NCBI RefSeq assembly: GCF_009870125.1
Contig: NC_046681.1
Location: 3,720,001-3,784,000 of the forward strand
Source of the DNA: Drosophila pseudoobscura
Lineage: Eukaryota; Arthropoda; Insecta; Diptera; Drosophilidae
DNA length: 64,000 nt
Reading direction: 5' to 3'
Part shown: one piece after another, positions 34,884-48,700 of the stretch
Layout of the letters: every line of letters begins with the position of its first letter
Numbering within the stretch: position 1 is the stretch's first letter
Program-made: the position numbers and the translations under genes
The notes under the pieces: model-generated
The model's input: the letters and a program-made list of their open reading frames with translations, nothing else
Databases searched by the model: none
Told to the model about the DNA's origin: nothing

Positions 34884-37170
34884 GTCAACCCCAAAACCAA
34901 AAGAATATTAGCATTAAAGAGCATCTCAAATGGAAGATTTCTGGGCCTGGGATCTCATCAGCTCGATCTGGACTTACCCGGTAAATATTTGCAATGATGA
35001 TAAACTCGTAAATAGAGCCTTCCATTGTCTTAAAAAGATACCGGAAAGAGTCTAAAACAAAGGCACAACACAGGCGTGGAACTATAATTAAAATGCACTT
35101 GATTATGATGACTCTCAGAGGCTCTTCACTCGACAGCCACTCATTAGAACCGAACAAATAACTATAGCTAAGGAATAAAAATAAAAATAAATATTAACTG
35201 CAGTACGTGCTTGGATTGCGTCACTCTAAGCTCTCTTCGCTTTGCCGGGCATTGGGTATTGAGTTACACTAATTATTCATTCGTGTAAATTAATTATTTA
35301 CGGACAGTTGACAGCCAATACTACAATATTTTCCCACGGTTCGACTAGTCCAGAACTTCTGTAAGATCTGGTATGGACGGGAGTTGAGAGAGCCATGTCT
35401 GACCTTGACTCTCAATTAGCTTTTTCCCCCAAAAAAATTGTGCCTTTATTTCAGGTAAGAATATATCACTGAGCAGCCAACCACATCATAAATCTGGCTA
35501 ATATTTATGAGCTCATATCCGAGACAGATAGACTTTGCAGATCCCAATCTAATTACAGACTGAATCGCACATGTGGGTACATATATATGTATATTTGTAT
35601 ATGTGTATAGTATATATAGGTACATTCATAGCATGCATTCGCATCTGGACACCACTGGGATAGCAATCAAGCAATCAATCAGCATGCCAACTCATTCACT
35701 GTACTCGGGTGGCCAGTCACCAAGCACCAGCTATCACCTCTACGGATTGCTCTCTCCTTGTGCATACTCATGTATCTGTAAGTTTTCTGTGAGTCAGAAC
35801 TTTGATCACTAGATCACTGGGTCAGGCCCGACTGAAAATATTCCACATTCCAAAAACAAGGGTGGTAGTTGTTAACAAGCAAACTATATGAATAAACCAG
35901 GAATTAATGCCCGAAGCTTAAACTTCTCCAACACAATATGTATCGTTATTACGCAACTATGATACGTTCAGGATTCAGACCCTGTGTTTTGGATAGGGTC
36001 TTATTTGGAGTTTAATTGATATTTTGTGTCGCCCTGTTGCTAATCGAAGGCCAAACAGATGCCAAACGCATTAGTTCTAGAGAACACAAACCCATCATCC
36101 CAAACATTTTCCACATTTCGCTGGGTCAAGAGCGACAATCAAGAAATTCCACAAATGCGGGTGGCGGCGCTGCCTTGTGGAACGCATGCGCAACATCAGC
36201 GCCAGCTGCGGCGAATAGCCGATCAGCAACAAATTTGCCTCGCTCTACGGGTCACTGATTTGCATTCAGGTGCTTTAGGCCGGCCACAGCAAATAGGGGG
36301 AAGATTAGTGTTAAATTGGATGGGGGTGGCGGTGACTGTTGCTCAATGAGGGTCTGAGCTATCGTTAGCTTACTTAGCACAGATAACCAGCGACTCACGT
36401 TGAGTTACTTCTGGATGTCCCCACCGACAGAAACAGAAACAGCAACAAAAACAGAAACTCACTCAATCGTTATGTACTTTCTCACAGTCGCTGGGGCTTG
36501 GCTTGGGGCTACAAGTACGAGTACCAGTACGGGTATTATGCGGTTAAGCTTTTCGACTGATAAGTGCCCTCACCCTCCCTTATAATTGCCAACATGCATG
36601 CACAACACAGATACACACGCATACAGGTGCCTCATTGTTGTTCACAAGCTTATGGATGATTTGATTGTACGAGTAGTTGTTGCTGCAGCAGAGAGACGTC
36701 GACAGAAGCAACATCGCCGGAGACCGAGTCCCAGTGCTAATTGCGATTATCTCACACGAAAATATATAGAAACATCTGACGACAGCGCCGGCAGCGACGC
36801 TGGCTGCAGCTGGGACTGCGCTCAAATTTGAATTCATTTTCGAGTTGGAAAAAAGTAACAAAGTAATTTCGAATAATATTCTTACCGTCTAGTCAGTAGA
36901 GTTTTAGACGCGATCGTTCCCTGACGTTACGTGGGCGGTACGAGATCTTGTGCTCTGTCAAAGGGAGAGAAAAAAGTGTCCCAAAGAGTGAAAGCTATTG
37001 TGTCTCGCAGATCACTTTTTCGATCAGTAAAGTTCTTTGACACTTACAGGCATGGTCTAAGAAAATCTTGTGATTGCAATTAAAGTACTTAATTGCTTGT
37101 GAAAGATTTAATAAGTGAGCTGTCAGGCCCGACCTTGGCAGTGTGAAATATAGATTTTAAGATAAGCATA
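34884..37170. other. Intergenic, 3' UTR of Acyp2 and upstream region of Ance-3
   Basis: AATAAA-type signals cluster at 35174-35195. The rest is AT-rich with short simple repeats (ATATATGTATAT near 35580; ACAGAAACAGAAAC near 36430). I see no further coding sequence; the 5' UTR and promoter of Ance-3 should lie in the last part but cannot be placed. Confidence 0.5.
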
Positions 37171-39995
37171 ATGCACGGTGTTTTGCCCACATGCTCTTTT
37201 TGGCTTTGCCTTTGTCTTGGCCTAGCCTGGGCCAGTCCACAGCTTAATCTGCCGACCCCACAGCCGGAGATCTCCTACAATGGCTACACCCCCAACGTGG
37301 CTACGACGCCCGCCCAGTTGAGGGCGGATCGTAATCGCGACCAACGCTACGGGCCGCCCTATGCGGACGATGTCGGCGGGGGAGCCGCGGATGACGGATC
37401 CGATGACTTTAGGGTGTGTTTTTACTTTCAGGCTAGGCTTTCCCTTGGCTCATTGGTATGCCCATTAACCCGGTGATCTCTCGCTTGCAGTACGGCCAGA
37501 CCTATGACGAACGCATGAGAATAGGCTATGCCTATCCCTCGCCGCGTGTGAACTTCAGCGAGCACCCTGACTCACCCTTCAGCGCGGATGCCAATCAGTA
37601 TGCCAACCACAACTACGGTCCGATCTCCAGCACCACCGATCGCAACTCTGGAATTGATCCCAACGCCAACGGCCGATACTCGGATGTCCCCTACTCCACT
37701 CCAGACAACAGGAACTACAACCCCAACGACCAGTACAACTATAATAACAATCCCAATGTGGATTTTGTGGGGGTGAACAACCGGAATCGCTTCGAGAACC
37801 CCTTCCTGTCCAACCAGGACCGCTTCAACCTCAACCAGGGCTACCTGGAGCGGCAGCGCTACCAACAGGACCGTCGCTACCAGCAGGAGCTGGAGAAGCT
37901 GCGCACTCTGTTGGTGGAATCCGATCAGAAGGGCTCCCTGGAGTGCACGGCCAACGTGGCGGCCCAGTGGAATTTCGAGACAAACGTAAACGATTTTACA
38001 CAGACGGAAGCGGTGAGTAGTCTCGGGTAAACCTCGAGCAAGTACAGCTCGTACTCTAACTCTTACTCGTACTCGTACTCGTAATTGTGGTTGAACGGCA
38101 CGCGATCTTCGTGGTGGTGGTGCACCTTTTTCCCAAGTGCCTAAGGCTGGCTGGCTTGTGTTCGCAGTTTTCGTACAGACACACACAGAAAAGTCAAAAA
38201 AGTCGCGTTCTGAAGGTCGAGTTGCCTTGTCAGATTCCCAGGCAGACATGCCAATGTCAAAGAGTTCTCATACTACAGTATGGGAGTTTTTGCAATCGTG
38301 AAAAGTTGTACGAGTATGTACTTATCGGTGCTGGAGGTAGACATATGAGCGGCCCTAATGTTTTACTTTAGTGAAGACCAAGTTACGAAAGTCCTTCTAC
38401 TAAAATGTAACCTCTTCTCATTCTCACCCCCCAGCTTAATGCTCAACAACGCTATGTGGAGTTCCAGCGAATCACGGCGGAACAGTCGAAGCGCATTAAC
38501 AAGGACCTCATCTTTGATCGCCGCCTCTACAGACAACTGATGTTGCAGTCTGAAGTGGGGCCCAACGCTCTGCCCTTGGACGTTCTAGACAGGGTGAGAG
38601 CTCCGTGCATTTAGCCAATGATCCCATATTTTTAAAGCTCTTGTTCCTATAGTACAATCGCCTGTTGAATGAAATGCTTTTCCTATACAACAGCGCCAGT
38701 GTTTGCGCCTACCAGCAGCCATTCCAGTGCGACCTGCACTACATACCACACCTCAAGGACATCATGGCCAAGAGTAGGGATTGGGATGAGCTACAGCACA
38801 CGTGGGTGGAGTATCACCGAAAAGCCGGACGTGGAATGCGCGACAGCTACGAGCAGCTCATTGACGTAATGCAGGAGGTGGCCTATGTGAACAGTGAGTT
38901 CGAAATGCACACTTTCCTAGTCGGTCTCACAGCTCTGCTCTTGTAGATGTGACCAATGGCGGCGAGTACTGGTACCTGGCTTACGAGTCGGGCAACTTTC
39001 GCCAGGATATGGATATTGTGTGGGAGCAAATCCGTCCGCTGTATGAGGCTCTGCACGCCTATGTGCGAAGGAAGCTTAGGGATTACTATGGACCGGACCG
39101 CATTAACCGCATAGCCCCCATTCCTTCTCACATTCTGGGCAACATGTTCGGCCAGTCGTGGTCGAATGTCCTCGACATACTCATTCCGTATCCAGGTCGC
39201 AAGTTGATTGATGTCACACCCCGCATGGTTGAGCAGGGATACACTCCGCAGCTGATGTTCCAGCTGGCCGAGGAGTTTTTTACCTCCATCAACATGTCCG
39301 CCGTCGGACCGGAGTTCTATCGGAACTCGGTATTGGAGCAGCCCCTGGACAGGAGGGTGCTCTGCGAACCCTCGGCCTGGGACTTCTGCAATCGTCACGA
39401 TTTTCGTGTCAAAATCTGCACCGACATCAATCAGCGGAGTCTGATCAGCGTGCACCACGAGATGGCTCACATTCAGTACTTCCTTCAATACCGTCATCTG
39501 CCCAAGGTCTTCCGGAATGGTGCCAATCCGGCCTTCCATCAAGCTGTGGGCGATGCCATCGGGCTGGCCGTGTCGACTCCAAAGCATTTGCAGACATTGG
39601 GCCTACTTCAACGATCATTGGATGAGTCCAGCTATGACATTAACTACCTCTTTACTATGGCCATTGACAAGGTACGAGTGATTCGAAAGACAGATTCTTT
39701 GAGCTCCAATATGATAACGAAACTATCTCCCAGGTGGCCTTTCTGCCCTTTGCCTTGTCTTTGGATAACTGGCGCTACGACGTCTTCAGCGGAAATGCGA
39801 ACAAGCGAACTATGAACTGCCATTACTGGAATATGAGGTGAGTGTGGAGCAGTTTGGAAAGTATCCCACGCTTATATGCATTTTTCCTACCCTTAGGGAA
39901 AAGTATTCTGGTATCAAGCCGCCTGTCCTGCGATCTGAGAAGGACTTCGATTTGGGTGCCAAGTACCATATACCGGCAAATATTCCGTACATCAA
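37171..39995 (+). CDS. Ance-3: Ance-3, ACE-like protein, 5' seven exons (3' end not found)
   Basis: CDS join: 37171-37413, 37491-38012, 38435-38593, 38653-38893, 38947-39671, 39734-39837, 39897-39995, with intact frame across all junctions. The protein starts with a signal peptide ([12 protein letters not shown]), then an Asn/Tyr/Gln/Pro-rich extension of about 200 residues with no counterpart in Ance, then the ACE-like domain. The zinc motif HEMAH is present but the third ligand is Gln (AFHQAVGD instead of FHEAVGD), so catalysis is doubtful. The last exon seen ends at the phase-2 intron that in Ance precedes the QFQF exon. I could not find the following exons (about 150 residues of the domain and any C-terminal anchor) up to 64000, so they are probably beyond a very long intron. 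Confidence 0.88.
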
Positions 39996-42900
39996 GTAAG
40001 TGCTGAAAGTTCTTATGATTTCTTTAACCAATCCTTGGATTGCATAATTATTGGCAAGCATTTCTCTAAGTTAATTATTTGCCACATAACCAGGGCAATT
40101 AAAGCCCGACTATGGCATGTTATTAATTTTGCTATTTCTGATTACAATTCACACACGATTTCAAACATTTTCCGTCAAATTGCCGGCGATTACGCGCTGC
40201 GATCGCTGGATCGCTGGATCGGCGAACCGGCCGTGGAGTTGGCCCACTAACATCACATAATGACCAGCACATACTCATACAAAAAACTCGTGTGTGTGGC
40301 TTGGTGGAAAATGAAATTAAAATGAAACTCACACTAAAGCTGAAGCTGAAAACTCACATGTCTGCAATGTTTCCCGCATTCACTTTCCACTTGGCTGCTG
40401 CCGCCGACCCAAGCGGGACTCGACCGGGTTTCGGCTGGCCGTCATTTGAATAGGCCGAGACGAAAACTGTTGCGAAAATCTAGACAACACACGATATGTC
40501 CATCAACTGTGCAGGCTTTGGTGCCGAATGCCGGGTGCCTAACTCCAGCCGCTGACCCATTTAATTATAAATGTCTCGAATTTGCCTTTGTCGCGTCAAT
40601 GCAATTTGCTTATGGCGATGTCAATGGCTGGCTTAGTTTGGACTGAATATATCGAAAAAACTACTCCGAAGGCTAGATAGAAAAACATGCAGCTGAGACT
40701 GGTAGCATGCAATTCCATTAATATGTTCACTTCGCCTCTTGGTCTCTCGTAATGCTGAATAGTTTTAAAATAGTTCAGTCTGGACTCCAATTTGATTTGA
40801 ATTTGATTCAGCGGCTTGGCACCTTGGCGACTAACAAATACCCATTTAAATAAGGCTCAGCATTTGGTTGAATAAATAATAGCTTCGTAGTTTTCCAAGT
40901 ACCTTGACATGCTTCTGTTTCGTTAGGACGCTGATATGGGCCAAATATTATCATGGCTTTGGTTCAGAACTCATGCAGAATGGCATTCAGAACTACGGGA
41001 TAAATGTGTTCTCTATTGAAAGTGAAGTTTAATTAACTGCGAGTCCGATTCTCCACCAGAGCCATTAGCCAGATTTTTATGGCAGCCATTCTTTTGGCAT
41101 TAGCCGCACGCTTCTGTGGAATAGGGGCGGCTGGGACGGAGGATTACAGCACCAGTTCAGGCTCTGTGTTGGCGATTATTTATTGCATAATCAATAAACT
41201 GCAAGCGCTACAGTTACATAAACAAAGGCTACCAGAAACAACTGGCCGCCGAGAGAGTTCGCCTCAATATGGTAATAAAACGGAGCTGCGGCACAGCTCT
41301 CGACGCGATGGTTTTTGTTTTCCTTTTGCATGGGGCTCCAGCTGGTCGACGGGGCTCTAATGCTCAAATATCGGTTAGCAGCACATGTCCTACAAACCGA
41401 CTGAGGAAAAACGTGATAAATCCATGTCCCACTTTATTTAACCCACTCTGCAAATTGCAGCGGCTTCAATGAAGCCGAAAATGCAAATTGAAACCCAATC
41501 TTTGTGGTCGATGCAACAGCCCGGGTCGGCCACAGGCAGCGAAACCGCACTAAAAAGCGCAAACGTACATACTCGTTGTATACTATATACATATACGAGT
41601 AATCGTGCATAAAAGTCCGAGCAAAAGCAAAACAGCGCACTGCTGGTGCTAATAAAAAGTAATGCCCACACCGCACAGTAAACGCTAGGAAGTGGACGCC
41701 AGTGCAGCCGGAGACGTAGTCGGGCCCAATGCCGGCTAACTCTGGGCATTGGCTGTGGCTGTGGCAGGGGCTGTGGCAGGGTCTGCGGTTGCGGCATGAA
41801 GAGCGAAATGATACGAACGAGTATAGTGTGGAAAATGTAATAAACATGTTGAGCTGTCTCCGCTGCCTCCTTCACTACTCCTGCCTCCTGGCCGGCTGTC
41901 TGTCGGTGGGCGAGACACTTTGAATATGCAATTATGGATGCAAGGCGATGTTTACCTCATTTGAAAATTAGATAAGACATTTATGGGCAATGAACGGGTG
42001 AACGACTTGATTTTGGTTCTTCGTCTGCCATGCTTGGTTGCTTGGTTGCTTGGTTTTTTGTGAGGGGAGTGCAGTAGACTGTCTGGGAGTGTGTGGGGTT
42101 AGAAAGTGAATCCATTCTCCCTATCAAAACAACTGGAGAATGTAGCCATGAATTGTACTTTTATGAACAGGCTGTGGGTGAACAGTGTCTGGAAACTCAG
42201 TTGAAAACATTTCACTTAAATTTTACTAGTAATCATGGGAATCAGGGGAAAAATTTAATAATTTACTTAGTTTGATTTATCCACTGCAATAAAAATAATA
42301 CGCGGATCCGCATCTCTTATAGAGAGGTAATTTTGGTCTATTTGTTGTTCAAAAATTCACTATATTGCTCGCAGTGTGTTATTTTAAGTCGATTGTTTGA
42401 AGCTAGGGCTCTGCGATGCTGAGAGTGCAGTTGCTTTTGAGACTTTTGAGACCACGACACTTTTACGTAGATGAATTCGCTGTTTGACGTTTCGATATGG
42501 AAATAGATTCTACTGAAAACCCGACATATATAAATAATGTATAATAAACCATTCAATGAAACCTTCTTTGTCTTTTGTTGACGAATTTCCCGCAAATTAT
42601 TGTATCCAAATAAATTGATCAATCCGAATATCACAAATCACAAAGAAAAAAAACTTCTTTTGAAACTGAATGTCAATTAATGATTGAAAACTGTAATATA
42701 ATTTTGCGAAATTATTATAATTCTGAAAAGAAGGTTTACTCTTCTCTCTAGTCTTTACTGTAGAACCATTACCATTGCTGCCCTGTATTATTTTTTGGTT
42801 TCACTGGGATAAGAGTTAGTTTGCTGGTTTGCTAAAGGATTGATTAAACAAAAAAGAAAATATTAAGATAAACAATGTTTTCGTTTTGATCACTTGGTTT

Positions 42901-44026
42901 TGTCGTTTTATTGTGTAATGTTCATCAGCTTCATTTAGTATGAGAATTTTTTGTTTTTACAGAGACAAAAATATTTGGTAAATTAAGTACTTTTTATAAA
43001 TCCGTTTCGTCTGCTTTTCACTACAAGCAAAATTACATATATGTATGTGTGTATAGATGTAGAAGTATTACAAACTAGGGAGCGAAAATATTAAAACACT
43101 AATACAATACGTTCGTTAAAAACTGACTTAAATAGGCGCTTGCAGGACGCAGGCGACTGCGCTCCGCCCGACGTCTCCTTATCGAACTACAAACTTAACG
43201 CTAGCAGAAGTCTTATCACACGCTTACAACGCTGGGACGCTGCACACAACTGAATGATCGCTGATGATCGCTGGGAACCGGGTGCACGAGTCGTGGGACC
43301 AGAGCAGAGCAGAAGAAGGAGGAGCCGCGGCTGGAGGACAAAACAGCAGCAGCAACCACATCAAGATGCACCCAGGTGGACAGTCCGATCCAAGAATCCA
43401 CAGCACCAGTACAACATCCATTGGATCCTAGAGAGAGATCTCCCTACGAGATCCAAGTGTCTGTGTCTGTCTGACCGTGTCTTGGGAGGGAAAGGGGTTC
43501 TAGTTGTTCTTGGTTTCGATTTCGATTTCGTTCTCGTTGTGTGGGCTGTGCGGCCCAAATGTGTCGCTCAGAAGTCTATAACTAAAGTTCATTTAACAAT
43601 TCTCTCGTACATTTCTCACGGGTATTTTCGTCAACGTTTTATGGTTTGCTTTGTTTGTTTCTGTGTGGTATGTTGTATGTTTATGTTTAAGTTTATGGCT
43701 TAGAGCTAGAAGAGAGTTCGGTCTGTAAAACTAAGTTCGTCTGTTTCTCGTCTAATTTTCTCTGAATCTCAATCATCGTTTATCACGTTCTGCATAGCAA
43801 GTATTAATCAGTTGATCAGGGGAATGGAGTGGAACGGGAATGATATGGAATGGAGTGGATGGTATGGTAGTGTTTCGTATCTTTTGGAAAGGGACTTGGA
43901 ATGTCGGTTCGAAGTTCGGAAGTTTGGATAATTACGACTGCTATTCCATTCATTACCGGTGCGCTTGCGCTTTTCAATGCTGCAAAAAAAAGATAGAGAT
44001 AGAAAGAAAGAGTTCATTTCACCAAT
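39996..44026. other. Probable Ance-3 intron, no gene recognised
   Basis: The donor GTAAGTGC begins at 39996. I looked for an exon with the YxVxxIxQFQ family motif on the plus strand and found none. Open frames here have no recognisable domain. A segment at about 42405-42440 resembles 58962-58995 (GATGCTGAGAG and GCAGTTGC blocks), suggesting a dispersed repeat. The minus-strand 3' UTR of the next gene lies in the last part. Confidence 0.45.
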
Positions 44027-45508
44027 TTAGTAACCGTGATATGAATGATAGTCATGATAAGAAAAATCATGCTCCACCTCGGGCTCATGTTCCTCGATGG
44101 GATGTGAGTGCGATGAATGGTGATAGATGGGGGCGTGGTGGTGGTCCTCCTCGATGTGCTTGTGGATGAACTCGGGCTCCTTGTAGCTGATGTGCTTCTC
44201 ATGGTACTCGGGCACGTGCTTTTCGATATGGACATGGACGGGCTTCTCCACGGGAATTTTCACCGGGTACGGAACGTGTTTCTCATGCTTGACTGGCACC
44301 TCCTTGATCACTGGGTAGGGGGCGGGGACATGAACCTTGACCTCATAGGGCACAGGCTTCTCGACATGCACTGGCACCGGACGATCATAGGGGACATGGA
44401 CAGGAACTGGCACCTTCTTGATAACTGGCACGGCCACTGGCTTGTCCACGTAGTGGGGGACTGGCTTGTCAATATAGTGGGGCACGGGCTTGTCAACTGG
44501 CACCTTCACGGGGTAGTGGACAACCTTCTCGACAGGATAGGGTTTATCGACGTGCACGTGCTTCTCCACATTATAGTGCACAATCTTCTCAACAGGATAC
44601 GGTGCTGGGACGTGGACCTTAACCGGCACGTGAACCTTCTTCTCGACTGGGTAAGGGGCTGGCACGTGAACCTACAAGGATATCGTTCGCTTAGGGGCAT
44701 CGCTTGATGGGCGGATTATCAGTTTAGTTTACCTTTACTGGGACTGGGCGATCGTACGGCACATGGACGGCGTAAGGAACCTTTTTCTCAACTGGATATG
44801 GCGCTGCGACTTCATAAGGTACCTTCACGATCTCCTTGACTTCGTAGGGGATGTGCTTGATCACTGGATAGGGCTTTGGAACCTTGACCTTAACGGGCAC
44901 GTGGATGTGCTTCTCCACGGGGACATGCACGATCTTTTCAATGGGCACGGGCACCGGCACCTTCTTGATCACCGTCAGTGTCTTCTCCTCGTGGATGGGG
45001 AAGTGTGGCACATGATGGTGATGGTGATGGTAATCCTCGTAGTGATGCAGGCCGCGCTTGGACTTTGTAGTGTCTTCGCTGGCAGCAGCCTCGGCCGGCT
45101 TGGCCTCGGGCTCAGCCTTCTTCTCGTCGGCAGCGGAGCTCTTCTCGCCCTCAGCGTTGGCGTAGCAGGTGGCCAATAGAAGGACCAAAGCCAGCGTTGT
45201 CGCTGTGCACTGTAGGATTAAGGAGTACCATTAAAGAATAAGCCTCAACTAGGTTGCTTTTTTTTTGAAAATAGCACTGATCGTTAATGCGTATGGAAAA
45301 GTTCGATCAAGGAGCGATCTTCGATCATAGATTGGCTTGAATCACTTCCTTAGTTGTTCACTGATTTAGTTGTACGAAAACAGTCGTGTCATTGTTTGTT
45401 CTTTGTCACTGATCCATTTTGTTGGTTTTTTCTCTATTTTGAGTCTTTTCTACCACTTTTTCACAGTACACTTTGATCCTCGTATCGAATACATACCATC
45501 AACTTCAT
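44027..45508 (-). CDS. Vajk-type cuticular protein with Val-Pro-Tyr-Pro-Val-Glu-Lys repeats
   Basis: CDS on the minus strand, join: 45497-45508, 44733-45209, 44027-44671, giving 377 codons plus stop. The first coding exon has just four codons (MKLM), then a signal peptide in exon 2 ([16 protein letters not shown]). After an Ala/Glu/Lys-rich acidic stretch and a His-rich run, the protein is made of imperfect repeats such as [21 protein letters not shown] and KPVPHYVDK, and ends in a His/Tyr-rich tail (HDYHSYHGY). This is the style of the Vajk genes, reported as cuticular proteins inside the Drosophila Nimrod cluster. I cannot say which Vajk paralogue it is. It is on the strand opposite to Ance-3, probably nested in its intron. 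No conserved enzymatic domain is present. Confidence 0.88.
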
Positions 45509-45760
45509 GTTGCCAAGGTTTATCCTTCGATGGTGGGAATGGAAATCCGTATTCCCTGATTGGGTGGCACGCGACTTGCCACGAACGTCGTAGGGGGCGA
45601 TTTAGAAGGCGAGAACTGATCCCGTCAGTCGCACGATCAATTTGGAACAGTATCGAGGAGGATTTATCTTATATTGGTTTCGACTCTACACGCTCCGAAC
45701 CACTTTGGACTGTTGAACGGTTAACGGTTTAATGATGCCAACTGCAGCGCCTGAGCTCAC

Positions 45761-45767
45761 TTTTATA
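45761..45767 (-). promoter_or_regulatory. TATA box of the Vajk-type gene at 44.0-45.5 kb
   Basis: TATAAAA on the minus strand about 250 bases upstream of the start codon, with a TCATT initiator-like site about 30 bases downstream near 45730. Motifs are seen; function is inferred. Confidence 0.5.
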
Positions 45768-48700
45768 GTTGAATCCGGAGCCAGCGAGTGAATGAATGCA
45801 CGAAGCGAATGCGCGACTACCAAGCCGAAGAGTAGACAACGGCAGACAACAACCACAGCCACAGCCACAGCGACAGGTACAACAAACACATCAGCCGCTG
45901 CGAGCAGCAGTAATAATAATCGCAATAGCCCAAAACACATGCGGTGCGGCGAATGGTGAATGGTGGGTATTTGTGGCTGTGTGGTTGTCTGCCTCTGCCT
46001 CTGCTTTTGGTGGTCCGCTCGGCTCGTTGGATCTTGGAGGCGCGAAGTCGACGCAGCCAAGCGGCAAATGCAGCGCCAGCTCCGGCTTAAGAAAATCAAA
46101 AATAAGATTGCAATATCAGGTGGCGACCGAGGATCGGGGAGAGGGGTCTTTGATGAGGCAGTGGTACGAGTAGACGAGGGTCTATAGATGCGTGCCATTT
46201 TGCTGTTTAATTCGACTACCGTCAGCTGCCGTTTCTTCTCGGTGGTTGTGCTGCTGCTGTTGTTGCTGGAAGTCAATGCACGTAAAAAGCTTGAGAAACC
46301 ACAAAGCACAAGCAACCGGCACCACAATTTCTTGTTGGTAATTGAATAATACCCAAGTGGATCCGCGGCCGTCGAGCCACATTCAAGTCGCCTTTTGGTG
46401 ATGAGGCTTTGTTTCAATGTTGTTTTTATGTTAATCGGAGATGATTATGTGCTTGTTACTGATGGTCTTATACCGCTTTTCACTGACTGGAGATGGTTCT
46501 TTGACTATTCGACGAAAAGTGTTTGCAATGCCTCGGTCAGCGTGTGGCATTATTCACTAATTGTACTTCCTTTTAAAAAGCAGTACTTATTTTCAGTATT
46601 AATTTTGTACATTTTTTATATCCATTAGATTTGTCAAATTGTCCAAAGGGATTGGCATTCGATGGTTGAATCTATTCTTCCAATATATTAATATCTTTAA
46701 TTATTTTTATCAGGAAGCTGGACACAAACCAACATTAAACGAATTTCTAACTCAATAATCAATGGAATACAAAATTATATTATTATATATAGTCTAAGCT
46801 CTAAGTCTAAGTCTTTAAGCTCTTTTACTCCGCTTCCTTCTCTTTTGTTGCCCCTTTCTTTCTGGTAGTGGAGGCCGTCTTTCCCCTTCCTCAAGTATCC
46901 ACTGACAAGCCTCTGACTGCCACTTTGCGTCCTTTTACTTTTTTGGTCCCGCACAAAGCCTACCCCCGCTCACTTGACCAGGACTGGCACGAGCCCGGCC
47001 CGATATTCCTGGGCCAGTTTCCGCAGGTGAAGGTAAGGGAGGGAAGCTAGTCGCGAGGGGAGTGTGTCAGTCGGTCATTTGGTTGTGTCATTGCTCCACT
47101 TGAGAGTGGGGCGCAGACGGTCGTCAACCATAACCTAAGACAAGGCGGGTCTGTGTCTCGATTCCACGTCTCCATTTCATTCCACATTCAGCAATTGACA
47201 CCACCACGGTCCAGTCGTCTCCCCAGTCCGGTCTGGTCTTACTTCGATTGCCTTCCTCGTTATTATGTCAATGGGTCTTCAGTCAGCTGCGGCTTGGCAC
47301 ACATGTGGAGTCCGTATAGAGATATGTAGATGTAGATATGTACTAGTATATTTGTTAGTACGAGTACAATCCAAGACTTGTTACGGCGGCGAATATTTTC
47401 TCGCTTTCGTTGCATGCATGCAACTTTCGATTTCGTTTCGTTTCGTTTCGATTCGCGTTTGTTGCATGTCTTGACCACATTGTTCGATTCACATTTCCCC
47501 AGCCAGTTCAGCCAGAAAGAGTTTGGCGAAAGAGAGACAGAGATGGAAAGAGAGCGAGCAGAGAGTGTTGGAAGCTGCCGTTAGATGCTCCAGCTATTGA
47601 TGATTATGTCATATGTTTGTCGGGATGGTTTGTTCGTGGGGCGACTACTGCCTGGGAGATGATTTTGACTTCATTGTCTCGCCTCATCATAATCAGTTGA
47701 AGTGCAATTACTTCCTTGACTTAATTACCACAAATGACAAAATAACACCAGTACACCCTTCTTGGCCTCCTTCTTTGTGTCTTTACATTTAAAAATTATC
47801 TCTCGACTGAGGCCTGTCTTCTTCTATGGCGATAATCAGGCTGCAGCTCATTTGGTACATTGTCTGCGGCCTGACCTTGCCGTATTTGGCGATAAACCAA
47901 GCTTTACACAAATACAAAAATATACTTCTTCTGTGGAAGACAATTGGTGCGGGGCCGCTTTATGCGTCAACAAAAGTGTCAAAGTTTAACCAGCTGTCGA
48001 TTGATCATCAGCATTGTGGCGGATGATTACGATTTGCATTTTTTCTTTGCTCGCTGCCTGATTTGGGTAACAATTTATTGTCCGCTCCGCTGTCTCCCGA
48101 GCATTCCATTCCATTCCGTTCCCATTTTGCGTCGCACAGCGTTTGATGTTGATGTCTCAAATCTTGGACGCCTTCCAACAATATATAGAGCTGTTACCCA
48201 TGTGGGCAAAACTGACAGTTATGACATTTTATGTGCCATTTACAAAAGTATCTTCAAGTTTGTTGCCGCCTTTACACCGCTGGAAGGTTTTTGCTGTTGC
48301 TTGCCGTGCTGTATAACTGTTTTCGGGTCTCGGGTCTGGGTGGTTTCACCGTTTCACATTTTGTTCACCATGTAGACCGGGGCACTACAGGGTTCATTGC
48401 ATTACTGGTCAAGGTCGCTGCTGCTTGGGTCTGAAAAGTGGCCCAGCACAGCAAAAGTAGCCAACGGAAAAGGCTTTGTATATGGTGGGAAAAAACCCTA
48501 CAAGTCGGTTGAAAGTTTGCAGAGGTGGCAGATAGTGGCAGAGGAATGGGGGAAGGATACATTTCAGAGATGAGCAAATATTTACTTACAAATATTCAGT
48601 GGTGTCTGCAGATTAATCAATAGGTGAATCGAAACAGAAAGTGAATCTCCTTGACACGAGTGTTACATGCTATTGAAAGGGAAACCCCCCATATCAAGGC

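Noticed and set aside
40035-40250. Candidate Ance-3 exon after an AG at about 40093
   Set aside because: The translation does not match the expected ACE C-terminal sequence and lacks the QFQ motif.
41434-41875. Two overlapping minus-strand open frames with Pro/Gln repeats
   Set aside because: They derive from a CTGTGGC-type simple repeat near 41750; no conserved features.
45686-46417. Minus-strand 243-codon open frame
   Set aside because: It spans the TATA box and upstream region of the Vajk-type gene and has Gln/Arg/Ser low-complexity sequence without a domain.
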